From positions 96,973,141 through 97,037,140 of the forward strand of contig NC_080166.1 of NCBI RefSeq assembly GCF_950295315.1: 64,000 bases of DNA, read 5' to 3'. Numbering within the stretch: position 1 is the stretch's first letter; each line of letters begins with the position of its first letter. This stretch comes from Erinaceus europaeus (Eukaryota > Chordata > Mammalia > Eulipotyphla > Erinaceidae). The translations under genes and the position numbers were made by a program. The notes below the pieces were generated by a model. That model was not told where the DNA came from. It saw only the letters and a program-made list of their open reading frames with translations, and made no database searches. Below, in pieces: positions 43,271-55,192 of this stretch.

Positions 43271-43499
43271 CTCCCTCAAGACATAAGGGGGAAGAAAAAG
43301 CAACATTGCAAATGCATAAGTCACCTCTCTCTCAAATGCCATATGAACATGCAGTATCATTTATTCTAAGGGAGTATCATTCCAGGGAGTATCATTTATT
43401 CTAAGTCTATACCCTTCTGAAACCTCTGGCCTTTTTTCTTTCTAAGTAGCCAACCCTCCCACCTCACCCCGCATAGCTAATTAAATCATTAAAAATAAA

Positions 43500-44470
43500 T
43501 AAATAAATAAACTCTTTCACCGCTCTTTTATGACTGTTTTCTTATTTTTTTCTTTTTCTCTCTATTTCTTTTTTTATTTTTCTCATTCTTGCCATCCTTT
43601 CTTCCTTAATCCTACAGCTTCCAAAGCCACAGGCCCCAGCCCCCACACCACCAAAAAGTATGCTTTTTTGAATTCACTAAAACACATTTGGGAATTATTT
43701 TGGGGAAGAATTCTGACTCAGTGTTGACTCTCACTGCAAGTGTCTCTGTTCAACTTCCCTTCCTCCTTTAGCCACCCCTAGAATATACAGTGGATAGTAG
43801 ATTTGCATAACTGTCTATTTCAGCTATCCTTGTCTAGTCCTGAGGTTTTATTTTTTGTTTTTGTTTTTCTCATTCTTAACAATCAGCTGCCTCTGATAAT
43901 AAGGTTTGAGGTAATCTGGGACAGGGCTTTTTTTTTTTACCCTGCTCTATTTTATTATTAATATTATATAAAGGCATATATCTTCCCCCCCTTTAGGTTG
44001 ATCAGAATTAACTCTTAGGGTATCTTTCATTGCTAGGGTAGTGGGCATCTTATCTATTGTGGGAGGAACTTGTCTCCTTCCTCCTACCTCCTCTACAGAC
44101 TCTTCCCTCCCTCCTCCTCCTAGCTAATTAAAAAAATTAAATTAAAAATAAAGTAAGAAAAAAATGCTTTCCTTTCACTGCTCTTTAATGACAACTCTTT
44201 TTCTTATCTTTTCCCTTTTCTCTCTCTTGTCTCTTTTTTCTTTATTTTCTTTTTCTTTTTTTTTATCTTGTCATACACTTCTTCTTTCCTTCTTCTTTGC
44301 CTTTCTAAATTTTTAAATTATTTGGGGGAAGAAAACTGACTCAGAGTGGACTCTCAACGTGTGTATCTCTGCTGTAGTTCCCTTTCCCCTCTTGTTACCC
44401 CTAGAATATATATTGGATAGTAGATTTACATAACTGTCTATTCTTGCTATCCCTTCTTTCTTTTCTCTTT
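43500..44470 (+). repeat. Direct duplication in L1 copy 2 5'UTR
   Basis: Blocks around 43500-43830 and 44150-44460 repeat with a period of about 623 bp: 'agctaattaaa', 'cactgctctttaatgac', 'gaagaa..ctgactcag', 'ctagaatata..tggatagta' and 'cataactgtctatt'. Copy 1 has the segment only once. Confidence 0.75.
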
Positions 44471-44694
44471 CTTCTTCACTGGGATTTGGTTACTATTTTT
44501 TCACGGACTGGAGACATTGTTTGACTAACTGGTAGTGATTAAACTGCTTCAATACTTGCTTCAGTTGCTATTGTAATTCCTGAGGTTGGTGAGTGCAATT
44601 GTCATAAAGGTATTTAGTACAGTGTTGCTTGTACTGAAGACACAACAACTGAGGAACAACAGAGCATAAAAAAAGAAACACATAAATCAAAAAA

Positions 44695-45440
44695 ATGGGT
44701 AGATCAAAAACAAATAAAACTGCTACTCCAATGAATGAAGACAAGAGCCCAAAAACTACAAATCAGCTAGAAGTAACCATAGATAAGAAAAGTATGCAAG
44801 CAATAATAAACTTATTAATCACAGAAATGAAAACAACATTGGAGGAAAGGAATGGAAGTATTAGGGAAACAACAGTTGAGACCCCCAAGGAAAATACTGA
44901 TTATCTTGAGGCAATTAGAGAACTGAAAGCTGAAATAGCTGTAATGAAGAAAGAAGCTGAGGCAAGGGAAAGCAGACTAACAGAAGCAGAAAACAGAATT
45001 AGTCAAACAGAGGATGAGTTAGAGAAAACGAAGAAAGAGGTAAAAGAGCTTAAAAAGAGATTGAGAGACACTGAAAACAACAACAGAGACATATGGGATG
45101 ATCTCAAAAGAAGTAACATTCATATAATAAGCCTGCCAGAGGAAGAAAGAGAGGAAGGGGAAACAAACATTCTAGAGAAAATAATAGAAGAAAACTTCCC
45201 AGACCTGAATAACTGAAAGGACATCAAGATTCAAGAGGCCCAGAGAGTACCAAACAGAATCAACCCAGACCTGAAGACACCAAGACACATCATAGTCACA
45301 ATGAGAAGAAGATAATATATCCTGCTAGACTTTCATTCAAACTAGATGGAGGGATCAAAACCTTCTTAGACAAACAACAGTTAAAGGAGGCAACCATCAC
45401 CAAGCCGGCCCTAACAGAGGTTCTAAAAGACCTCTTATAA
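44695..45440 (+). pseudogene. ORF1: L1 ORF1, broken
   Basis: The first 173 codons match copy 1 (start 'MGRSKTNKTATPMNEDKSP', coiled coil, 'SNIHIISLPEEEREEG'), with a one-codon shortening near residue 20. A TGA interrupts the RRM at about 45214. Downstream, about 166 bases corresponding to 10450-10615 of copy 1 are missing at the 'agaagaag/ataatat' joint (near 45310), which shifts the frame. The remaining C-terminal codons are recognisable up to about 45440. No functional ORF1p can be made. Confidence 0.92.
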
Positions 45441-45502
45441 ACAAGAACATCACTATAATACTTGCAATATATCAGAGCAAACAAAAATTATTATTTTGAA
45501 CA

Positions 45503-48500
45503 ATGGCACCACAATATATTAAATCCATAATATCAATAAAAGTCAATGGCTTAAACTCACCTATCAAAAGGCACAGGGTGGGGGGATGGATCAGAAAACA
45601 TAACTCATCCATATACTGCTTGCAAGAATCCCACCTGACACAACAAGATAAACACAGACTTAAAGTGAAAGGATGGAAAACTATCATACAGGCTAACGGA
45701 CCACAAAAAAGGGCAGGAACAGCCATTCTCATCTCAGACACGATAGATTTTAAATTAAATAAAGTAATAAAAGATAGGCAAGGACATTACATAATGATTA
45801 GAGGATCAATCAGACAAGAAGACTTAACAATTATTAACATCTATGCACCCAATGAGGGACCATCTAAATACATTAAGCACCTACTGAAAGAATTTCAAAA
45901 ATACATCAATAGTAATACAATAATAGTGGGAGACTTCAATACTTAGATCAACAAAGCAGAGAACCAACAAAGATACAAGAGAATTGAATGAAGAGATTGA
46001 CACACTAGACCTCTTGGACGTTTTCAGAGTCCTTCACCGCAAAAAAACTGGAATACACCTTCTTTTCAAATCCACATAACACATACTGAAGGATAGACCA
46101 CATGTTAGGCCACAAAGACAGCATCAATAAATTCAAGAGCATCAGAATCATCCCAAGTATCTTCTCAGACCACAGTGGAATAAAACTAACATTTAACAAC
46201 AAATGGAAAATTATTAAAAGTCACAGAATTTGGAAACTAAACAACATACTCCTTAAAAACCACTGGGTCAGAGATTCACTCAAGCAGGAAATTCAAATGT
46301 TCCTCGAAACAAATGAAAATGAAGACACAACTTACCAAAATATTTGGGACACAGCTAAAGCAGTACTGGGAGGGAAACTTATAGCCATACAATCACATAT
46401 TAAAAACCAAGAAGAAGCTCAAATGAACGACCTTACTGCACACCTCAAGGACATAGAGAAAGAGGAACAAAGGCACCCTAAAGCAACCAGAAGGACAGAA
46501 ATCACTAAAGTTCGAGCAGAAATAAACAACATCGAAAATAAAAGAACCATACAAAAGATCAATGAAGCCAAATGTTGTTTCTTTGAAAGATTAAACAAAA
46601 TTGACAAACCCCTAGCCAGACTCACCAAACAAAAAAGAGAGAAGACTCAAATTAATAGAATTGTAAACGATGGAGGAGATATCACAACTGACATCACAGA
46701 AATCCAGAGAATCCTGCCAAACTTCTATAAAGAACTATACGCCACCAAGCTAGAGAATCTGGAAGAAATGGAACAATTCCTAGAAGCATATGCCCATCCA
46801 AAACTAAACCAAGAAGAACTACAAAATCTAAATGCACCAATCACAGACAAAGAAATTGAAACCGTTATTAAGAATTTCCCCAACAACAAAAGTCCTGGAC
46901 CAGATGGCTTCACAAACAAATTCTACAAAACTTTCAGGAAACAATTAGTACCCATACTTCTTAAGCTTCTCCATAAGATTGAAGAAACAGGAATACTCCC
47001 TTCAACCTTCTATGAAGCCAACATCACCCTGATACCAAAAGCTGATAGGGACAGAACAAAAAAGGAAAACTACACACCAATAACTCTGATGAACATAGAT
47101 GCCAAAATATTAAACAAGATCTTGGCCAACCGGATACAGCAATATATCAAAAAGATTGTTCATCACGACCAAGTGGGATTCATCCGAGGAAAGCAAGGCT
47201 GGTTCAACATCCATAAGTCAATCAATGTCATTCACCACATTAATAAAAGCAAAGCCAATATCCACATGATTATCTCAATAGATGCAGAGAAAGCCTTTGA
47301 CAAAATCCAACACCCATTCATGTGCAAAACTCTACAAAAAATGGGAATAGATGGGAAATTCCTCAAGATAGTGGAGTCTATATATAGCAAACCTACAGCC
47401 AACATCATACTCAATGGACAGAAGCTGAAAGCATTCCCCCTCAGATCGGGGACTAGACAGGGCTGTCCACTGTCACCGTTACTCTTCAACATAGTATTGG
47501 AAGTTCTTGCCATAGCAATCAGGAAAGAGAAGGAAATCAAAGGAATGCAAATTGGAAGGGAAGAAGTCAAGCTCTCACTATTTGCAGATGATATGATAGT
47601 ATACATAGAAAGACCTAAAGAATCCAGCAGAAAAGTACTGGAAGTTATTAGGCAATATAGCAAGGTATCAGGCTACAAAATCAATGTACAAAAATCAGTG
47701 GTATTTCTTTATGCAAACACTAAATCTGAAGAAGAAGACATCCAGAAATCACTCCCATTTACTGTCTCAGCAAAATCAATCAAATACCTAGGAATAAAGT
47801 TGACCAAAGAAGTGAAAGACTTGTATGCTGAAAACTATGAGTTGCTACTCAAGGAAATAGAAACTGAAACTAAGATATGGAAAGATATCCCATGCTCATG
47901 GATTGGAAGAATAAATATCATCAAAATGAATATTCTCCCCAGAGCCATATACAAATTTAATGCAATACCCATCAAAGTTCCACCAAGCTTCCTTAAGAGA
48001 ATAGAACAAACACTAGAATCATTTATCTGGAACCTGAAAACACCTAAAATTGCCAAAACCATCTTGAGGAAAAGAAACAGAAATGGAAGCATCACACTCC
48101 CAGACCTTAAACTGGAACAAAAATAGGCACACAGACCAGTGGAATGGAATTGAAAGCCCATAAATAAATCCCCACACCTATGGACATCTAATCTTTGATA
48201 AGGGGGGCCCAAAACTTAAATGGAAAATGGAAGCTCTCTTCAATAAATGGTGCTGGGAAAACTGGGTTGTAACATGCAGAAGAATGAAATTGAACCACTT
48301 TATCTCACCAGAAACAAAAATCAACTCCAAATGGATCAAAGACCTAGATGTCAGACCAGAAACAATCAAATACTTAGAGGAAAACATTGGTAAAACACTT
48401 TCCCACTTACACCTCAAGGACATCTTTGATGAATCAAACCCAATTGCAAGGAAGACTAAAGCAGAAACAAACCAGTGGGACTACATCAAATTGAAAAGCT

Positions 48501-49264
48501 TCTGCACATCCAAAGAAACTATTAAACAAACAAAGAGACCCCTCACAGAATGGGAGAAGATCTTCACATGCCACACATCAGACAAGAAACTAATCACCAA
48601 AATATATAAAGAGCTCAGCAAACTTAGCACCAAAAAAGCAAATGACCCCATCCAAAAATGGGCAGAGGATATGAACAAAACATTCACTACAGAGGAGATT
48701 CAAAAGGCTAACAAACATATGAAAAACTGCTCTAGGTCACTGATTGTCAGAGAAATGCAAATTAAGACAACACTAAGATACCACCTCACTCCTGTAAGAA
48801 TGGCATACATCAAAAAGGACAGCAGCACCAAATGCTGGAGAGGATGTGGGGACAGAGGAACCCTTTTACATTGCTAGTGGGAATGTAAATTGGTCCAGCC
48901 TCTGTGGAGAGCAGTCTGGAAAACTCTCAGAAGGCTAGACATGGACCTTCCATATGATCCAGTCATTCCTCTCCTGGGGTTATACCCCAAGGACTCCATA
49001 ACACCCAACCAAAAAGAGGTGTGTACTCCTATGTTCATAGCAGCACAATTCATAATAGCTAAAACCTGGAAGCAACCCAGTTGCCCAACAACAGATGAGT
49101 GCCTGAGAAAGCTGTGTTATATGACATACCATGCAGCTATCAAGAACAATGAACCCACCTACTCTGACCTATCCTGGACAGAGCTAGAAGGAATTATGTT
49201 AAGTGAGCTAAGTCAGAAAGATAAAAATGAGTATGGGATGATCCCACTCATCAACAGAAGTTGA
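45503..49264 (+). pseudogene. ORF2: L1 ORF2, broken
   Basis: This copy preserves the endonuclease N-terminus missing from copy 1: 'MAPQYIKSIISIKVNGLNSP', 'YCLQESHLT' (catalytic E), 'INIYAPN' and 'GDFNT'. Lesions: a ~17-base deletion at about 45942, a one-base gain in an A-run near 46045, TGA at about 46096 in the 'YSRIDH' motif, loss of about 33 bases near 48112 giving a stop at 48126, and TAG at about 48877 in the zinc knuckle ('HC*WEC'). The RT core is open from 46102 to 48126, with 'DAEKAFD', '[15 protein letters not shown]' and 'FADD'. The C-terminus ends 'GMIPLINRS' at 49264, which shows where the intact protein stops. Confidence 0.93.
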
Positions 49265-50484
49265 GGAAGAAGATCTGAAAGGGAAACTAAAAACAGGACC
49301 TGACCAAATTGTAAGTAGGGCACCAAAGTAAAAACCCTGTGGTGAGGGGTAGACATGCAGTTCCCTGGGCCAGTAGGGGGTGGGAGTGGGTGGTAGGGAT
49401 GGGTCACAGTCCTTTGGTGGTAGGAATGGTGTTTATGTACACTCCTAGTAAAATGTAGTTATATAAATCACTAGTTAATTAATATGAGAGGGGGATAATC
49501 AATTGTATGTCTCAAAGTTTTTCAAAACACAAACTGAATCTTTTTAATATATAGGAAATTAACCCAATTCCCAAATAATGTGATGATAACATTAACTATT
49601 GATAGTCTTTTTGAACCCTAAGACAGCAGGAACCTCACATCTCCACTATAGAGCCCCTACTTCCCCCAGTCCTGGAACCCTTGGATAGGGCCCACTTTCC
49701 CGTATGCGTCTCCCAATCCATATCAAATAATATTGCATCTGCCGATCACAACCTAACCAATGCAACGACTGCCACCTCAACATGCTTCACTTCAGACTGT
49801 GTCCAGAGACTTCATGTGTGGAATGACAACCCTTCAGCTTTATTACTTGGGTGAGACCTTTCCTTTCATAGTATACTCTAATTCCATCTCAGGTGGTTCA
49901 CTTTCTAACAAATTCCCAAAACCTAGATATACACCAGTTTCTGTGAGAGAGAGCTTATGTTCACACGTATCCATAAACTACTGCAAAATATTTACCTGAA
50001 AGCAGAAGTACACTAGAGTTTGCAGTGAGTACCTCCCTAACACTTCCTCTCCACTATTCCAACCTTTGGGTCCATGATTTCTCAACAATTTGTTTGGCTT
50101 CGTATGTTAACTCTCTTTTCAGTCACCAGGTTCCAGATGTCATCAGGATGCCGGCCAGGTCCCTAGACTGAAGACCCCACCAATGTGTCCTGGAGCTCAG
50201 CTTACCCAGAGACACACCCTACTAGGGAAAGAGAGAGGCAGACTGGGAGTATGAACCGACCAGTCAACGTCCATGTTCAGCGGGGAAGCAACTACAGAAG
50301 CCAGACCTTCTACCTTCTGCAACCCACAATGACCCTGGGTCCATGCTCCCAGAGGGCTAGAGAATGGGAAAGCTATCCGTGGAGGGGGTGGGATATGGAG
50401 ACTGGGTGGTGGGAATTGTGTGGAGTTGTACCCCTCCTACCCTATGGTTTTGTTAATTAATCCTTTCTTAAATTTAAAAAAAAA
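49265..50484 (+). other. L1 3'UTR, copy 2
   Basis: Co-linear with the 3'UTR of copy 1, but lacks about 140 bases present there (roughly 15345-15470 of copy 1). It ends 'tttcttaaatttaaaaaaaa'. Confidence 0.9.
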
Positions 50485-51712
50485 GAAAAATTACTTTAAA
50501 AGTAAGCAAAATAATGTAAAAGTTAAAAAAAAATCTTGTTGTGAAGTCTCAACTAGAGAACTCAAAGGTAATGTAACCTCTGCAGGTGTCCAAAATTGTA
50601 TCCCCAAAAATGTTTAGACAGGGTTATCATGGTATCCAGATGAGGTTCCTTCCAATATGTGCTATCCTGGAATGTATACCTATGATTAATTGAGTCTCTT
50701 CAAGTCTCAGAAGAAGTTGTTACCATCACCTGAAGAGTGCAGATTACCCATTCTTTGAAGCATACCCAGAAACAAAAAATTTTATCAAGAACTTTTTCAA
50801 AATGTAGAGGAAATGTTATGTCATATGATGTCATTCCATCCTTGACATGTGAGACCCTTATATTCTATTGCTCCAAGTCTCCAATCCCATTCCTTAGCTC
50901 AGGACATAGCCACTTGGTATATTCCATACACTTTAGAATTCGTATCCACGTAGATTCTACATTGGTATATAATTACAGTTTATATTTTTCTTTTATTAAT
51001 GTGTCTGATACTAAATTTGTTTGTTTGGGCGGTGCAAGAATTACCCAGGAGGTAAGGAAATTTTCCTTATTGACTCCAAAATTTCCAGCAGTTTAATTTG
51101 TGAAAAAATGAACTATGAGCTGGTATACCAGAAATCATGTTATCACTTGAACTCTTTTTTTCCTTCTCTAATATGTAAAGAAAATAATTATATGAAAAAT
51201 ATATCTGTAAGCGAAATCAGTAGGGTATTATTGATGAAAGATATGTCGAATGAATCCAACTTAGTAAACTTGAAATAACAATGAGTTAATTAGTAAAATA
51301 AATTTTGAAAAATGATAAATTTTATAATATCTTCTTTGCATAAAAAATAATATTTAATTTATTGAACCAAAAAAGTAAAATGTGCCCCTACACTTTATTT
51401 CTTCACTGCCTATTTCAATACCAGCAACAGCTTCACATCTTGAAGTAGTCATTGGAAAGTCAATAGAATTCTGTAAGTTATAAATTTGTTAGAGGCATAA
51501 AATTATATAAAACAAATTCTTAATATTGATTTTCTGGTATATTAAAACGTTAAGTGAACCAATTTCAACTCAGATAATGAAAACAAGATTTCCCTCCATG
51601 CAAATTTAGCAGGAATCAAAACCTTCTAAATTTAATTCTCATGTAGGGATAGCTAATCAGTAGAATTAGAACTCTCATCTGGGGTGGTCATAAGAAGCAG
51701 AGTGTGTATAAA

Positions 51713-51754
<42 letters not shown>

Positions 51755-53825
51755 ATACCTTTGTGTCTGTGTGCTGTGAACATGCTGGAGTTGGGGGTAG
51801 GCTAAGATTGAAAGGAGGAAGATAAAGATGACAGTGATGAGATAATAGCCACATCAGCTAATGTTAGTGCAAGGCAGGGCAGTGATCATAAAAGCATGGC
51901 ATATCAGTTGAAAGAAGCAGGAGTTACATTGTGAATAGTTTACTTCACCAAAATTTATGTAGAGTAAAATATGCCATTGTTATGACCTTGTGACTAAAAT
52001 CCATAACCAAAATTGATAGACTCCTAGATAATCTCATCCAAATATAGAAAATTTTAATCATCCCAGAAAGTTCTTGAGGGAGTCTTTACAGTTAACAACC
52101 ACTAAACACACACACACGCACACGCACACGCACACACACTAAAATATTAAAAACAGTATGTCTTCATTAGTAAATCAAATGTTTGGTTCATATCAAATGC
52201 TTTGGTTTTATCAAAATAAAAATTGCAAGGGACCAAAAGCTATATAAAGTTTAACACTAGAGTTTACCAATAAAAGAACAACACAAGACTCTAACGCCCC
52301 AACAGACATATGGATAAGTAACTATCAGTGATTTTAATTATAAAATAAATTTGTTTACAACTTATTGTGTAGCTTTAAACATTGGGCTTTTGGGTAATGC
52401 TCCATTTGAAAGAATAGTTTCCTAGTGAAAAATCATTTGAAAACCATTGTTTAATAGCATATATGAGAGAACAAAGTAAAATCAGATTTCAGTGTGTCTC
52501 TGTAACTAGGTCTCGTATTGGTAAATGTTTTTATAATCTCATGAGGCAGCTCTAACAGTGAAAAAAGTTCTTTGTTATGTGTAGAATTCTGACTCCCTGT
52601 ACAGTCCATGCATTCATCTATGTTTCTACTTCACTTACTCCACAGAGCAACACAAGTTCATTTTCAAAATAGTATTAGTAGTTTAGTATACTCACTCTCC
52701 GTCTTTCTCTCTAAGGTATTATACAAAGTATTTCTATACTACCAAAGAGCATAATTACCACAACTACATTTGATAAGTGAATATAGTATTTTTTCATGAT
52801 ACAGAAGCATGGTTGCTGTAATACTGATACTTTTCCATGTGTCAATTAATTATAAGCAGACTTACCTAATGTATATTTGATACTAACAGGGATGATAATT
52901 ATGTCATAATGATATGAATAATTAAAAATTCAGCCCTCAAACACTCAAAATGCCAACACTGACTCATTCACATTCAACCTTATGTTCAAAATTAATACAG
53001 AACTGCACTTTAAAAGCTGGTTTTTATGTTCCATATTCTCCTGGACAATCCCATTTAAATTCAAGAAAGTCCAAGGTGATGTGGTATAATGGCATGATTT
53101 TCCCAGCTGATGAGTTGAAGTGAACTAGAAATTTAAGTATGCATGAAAAGCCAGCTTCCCCCTAGAACTCTGGTAGCTATTTGACATTTGAACAGCACCA
53201 TAAACATATTCAGTGACATTAAACAAGGTGATATGTTTAAGGAAATAAATCTTCTCAGACAGCCAAGAGATTAACAATAAGCAATAATTAATTCAGTTAA
53301 TATCACTTGAAGCTCTTATCATGTCCACTGAATACACAGATGCTTTATGTATTAAGACCAGTTCAAACACTGGGACTTAGATAAGATGCCTAAGTTAATT
53401 TTCACACCAAGTTTGAATAAGAGATTATTGTTATAATTAATTTGAATCCTTAGTATACCATGTTTACTAGAAATTATTTGTGAGACATATTTACATGCTG
53501 AACAATGTGTAAAGGTCATTGTGACATATTTAGGAACAGCAAGGAACATATTTTTCTCATTTTCTTCTTTTTTGGTATCAGTCACTTAAATTTTAAACCA
53601 GAGTGAGTAAAGCAATGGATGTTTTTCTTTATTTTATAGTTCCACTAAACTGTGAAAACAGGTGATTCAAGAGATACATACTACTTAATCCCAGTCTAGT
53701 ACCCTATACTCAGGGAAGAGGAATATGGTGGCCAGTAGCCCTGGTCAGTGTTAATTACTGCACACCAGGCTTTAAGTGGCTATTATGACATAATGAGCAT
53801 GTCCATTTTTCTCCTGTAAATTCAA
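50485..53825. other. AT-rich unassigned region
   Basis: It holds (GT)n at about 51715-51752 and (AC)n at about 52108-52138. 50600-50960 has a faint look of an old mammalian repeat ('ttgtatccccaaaaatgt'), which I cannot confirm. No coding structure recognised. Confidence 0.4.
51715..51752. repeat. (GT)n microsatellite
   Basis: About 18 GT units. Confidence 0.95.
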
Positions 53826-53829
53826 CTAC

Positions 53830-54595
53830 ATGACTTCAAGCTCAGACTGACAGGGACACAGAGGTTACACCTGTTCCTGTTAATATATATATATATATTC
53901 CCTAAGACAGATTGATGGGGTTAACATCTAATGGTATTTACATACTTTCCTCATATTTGAGAGCTACTCTCTGCCCTAATCCAGTTTACTATGCCTATTC
54001 TTGACCCTTTCACCATCTTCCCAGCCAATACATTTAGTCCACTTGAATGCTAGCTATCGGACTCAGGCCAAAATTACTAAAGTAAAGGGCCCCTTGGAAC
54101 ATACCTAAAGTAGACTTCCTAGCTTCTTCCCACATGATGACTCCTAATTTCATCTGCTCTATTCTTACCTTTAGGTTCCTGTTTATTAAACAATTTGTTC
54201 TGTTTTATATCATCCTGCCTTTCGGTCATCAGGTTGCAGATGCTACCATAAAGTCAACATGACTTCCCTGGGCAGACAACCTTACCACTGTGTCCTGGGA
54301 CCTCACCTCTCCAGAGCCCTACCCCATTAGGGAAAGATAGAAACAGACTGGGTTTGTGGATCGACCTGCCAATGTTCATGTCCAGCAGTGCAACAATTAC
54401 AGAAGCCAAACCTTCCACTTTCTGCATCCCATAAAGAATTTTGGTCCATACTCCCAGAGGGATAAAGAATAGGGAAGCTTCCAGTGGAGGAGATGGGACA
54501 TGTAACTCTGGCGGTGAGAACTATGTGGAATGGTACTTTGTCTTACAGTCTTGTTAGTCATTATTGAATCTGTAATAAAAATCTTTAAAAATGGG
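53830..54595 (+). mobile_element. Old L1 3'UTR
   Basis: It has 'ctgacagggacacagaggtt', 'ggccccttggaacataccta', 'ttaggttcctgtttattaaa', 'tcatcaggttgcagatgcta', 'cagcagtgcaacaattacag' and 'cttgttagtcattattgaat'. It contains a (TA)n patch at about 53883-53898. Confidence 0.8.
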
Positions 54596-55010
54596 AAAGG
54601 GTTTGAAACTCCATTTATTGTCACACCTATAAATTATCTGTATGATGGCTATCCCAACAGGACAAGTTAAATTATTTTTGAAGAAATGAATCTTCCTGTC
54701 CTATAAATGCTATGAATTAATAAACACTTTCCAAAAAAAAACCCTTTAAAGATAGTCTCTAAGAGATGGACACAACATTTACTTGCCTTTTTTTGTGATA
54801 AACTGGACATTTCTATAAGGAATACAGGACTCATATTTAATGATGTTATATCATGAACAATGAATATGTTTAATTAACTCAGCTTGAGGACTTATCCTTG
54901 AAAGATATGCTCAGAGATTTCTGTAACCAAATAAGGTGTTAAGTAGAAGCTCTGTGGACCCACATACCTTATTAACACCTTACATTATTTCTTTTTGTTT
55001 TTAATAATAT
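54596..55010. other. Unassigned stretch
   Basis: AT-rich, nothing recognised. Confidence 0.35.
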
Positions 55011-55014
55011 TTTT

Positions 55015-55192
55015 TTGTTAATTTTTGAGAGAGAGAAGGATATAGAGAGAAATCAAGGAGAGAACAGATCAGTGATAAGCTTCAGTTTATAGGTTTATGT
55101 TGGTGCTGAATATTGAACCTGGGACTTTAGCATGTAGATTCAGGCATGAAAGTCATTTGCATAACTGTTATGCTGTCTCCCCAGTTCCTTGA
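55015..55192 (-). mobile_element. Short-family SINE, diverged
   Basis: It has 'gttggtgctgaatattgaac', 'ctgggactttagcatgtaga', 'caggcatgaaagtcatttgc' and 'ataactgttatgctgtctcc', reversed, with a GA-rich tail. Confidence 0.8.

Larger units (their letters stand above)
43430..50484 (+). mobile_element. LINE-1 element, copy 2 (degraded)
   Basis: It has the same subfamily and order as copy 1: pyrimidine-rich 5'UTR, ORF1 (44695-), ORF2 (45503-49264), 3'UTR and A-rich tail. It lacks the GC-rich promoter monomers with AAGATGGC, so it is either 5'-truncated or an alternative 5' end; the 5' border is uncertain. Both reading frames carry stops and deletions. Confidence 0.9.
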
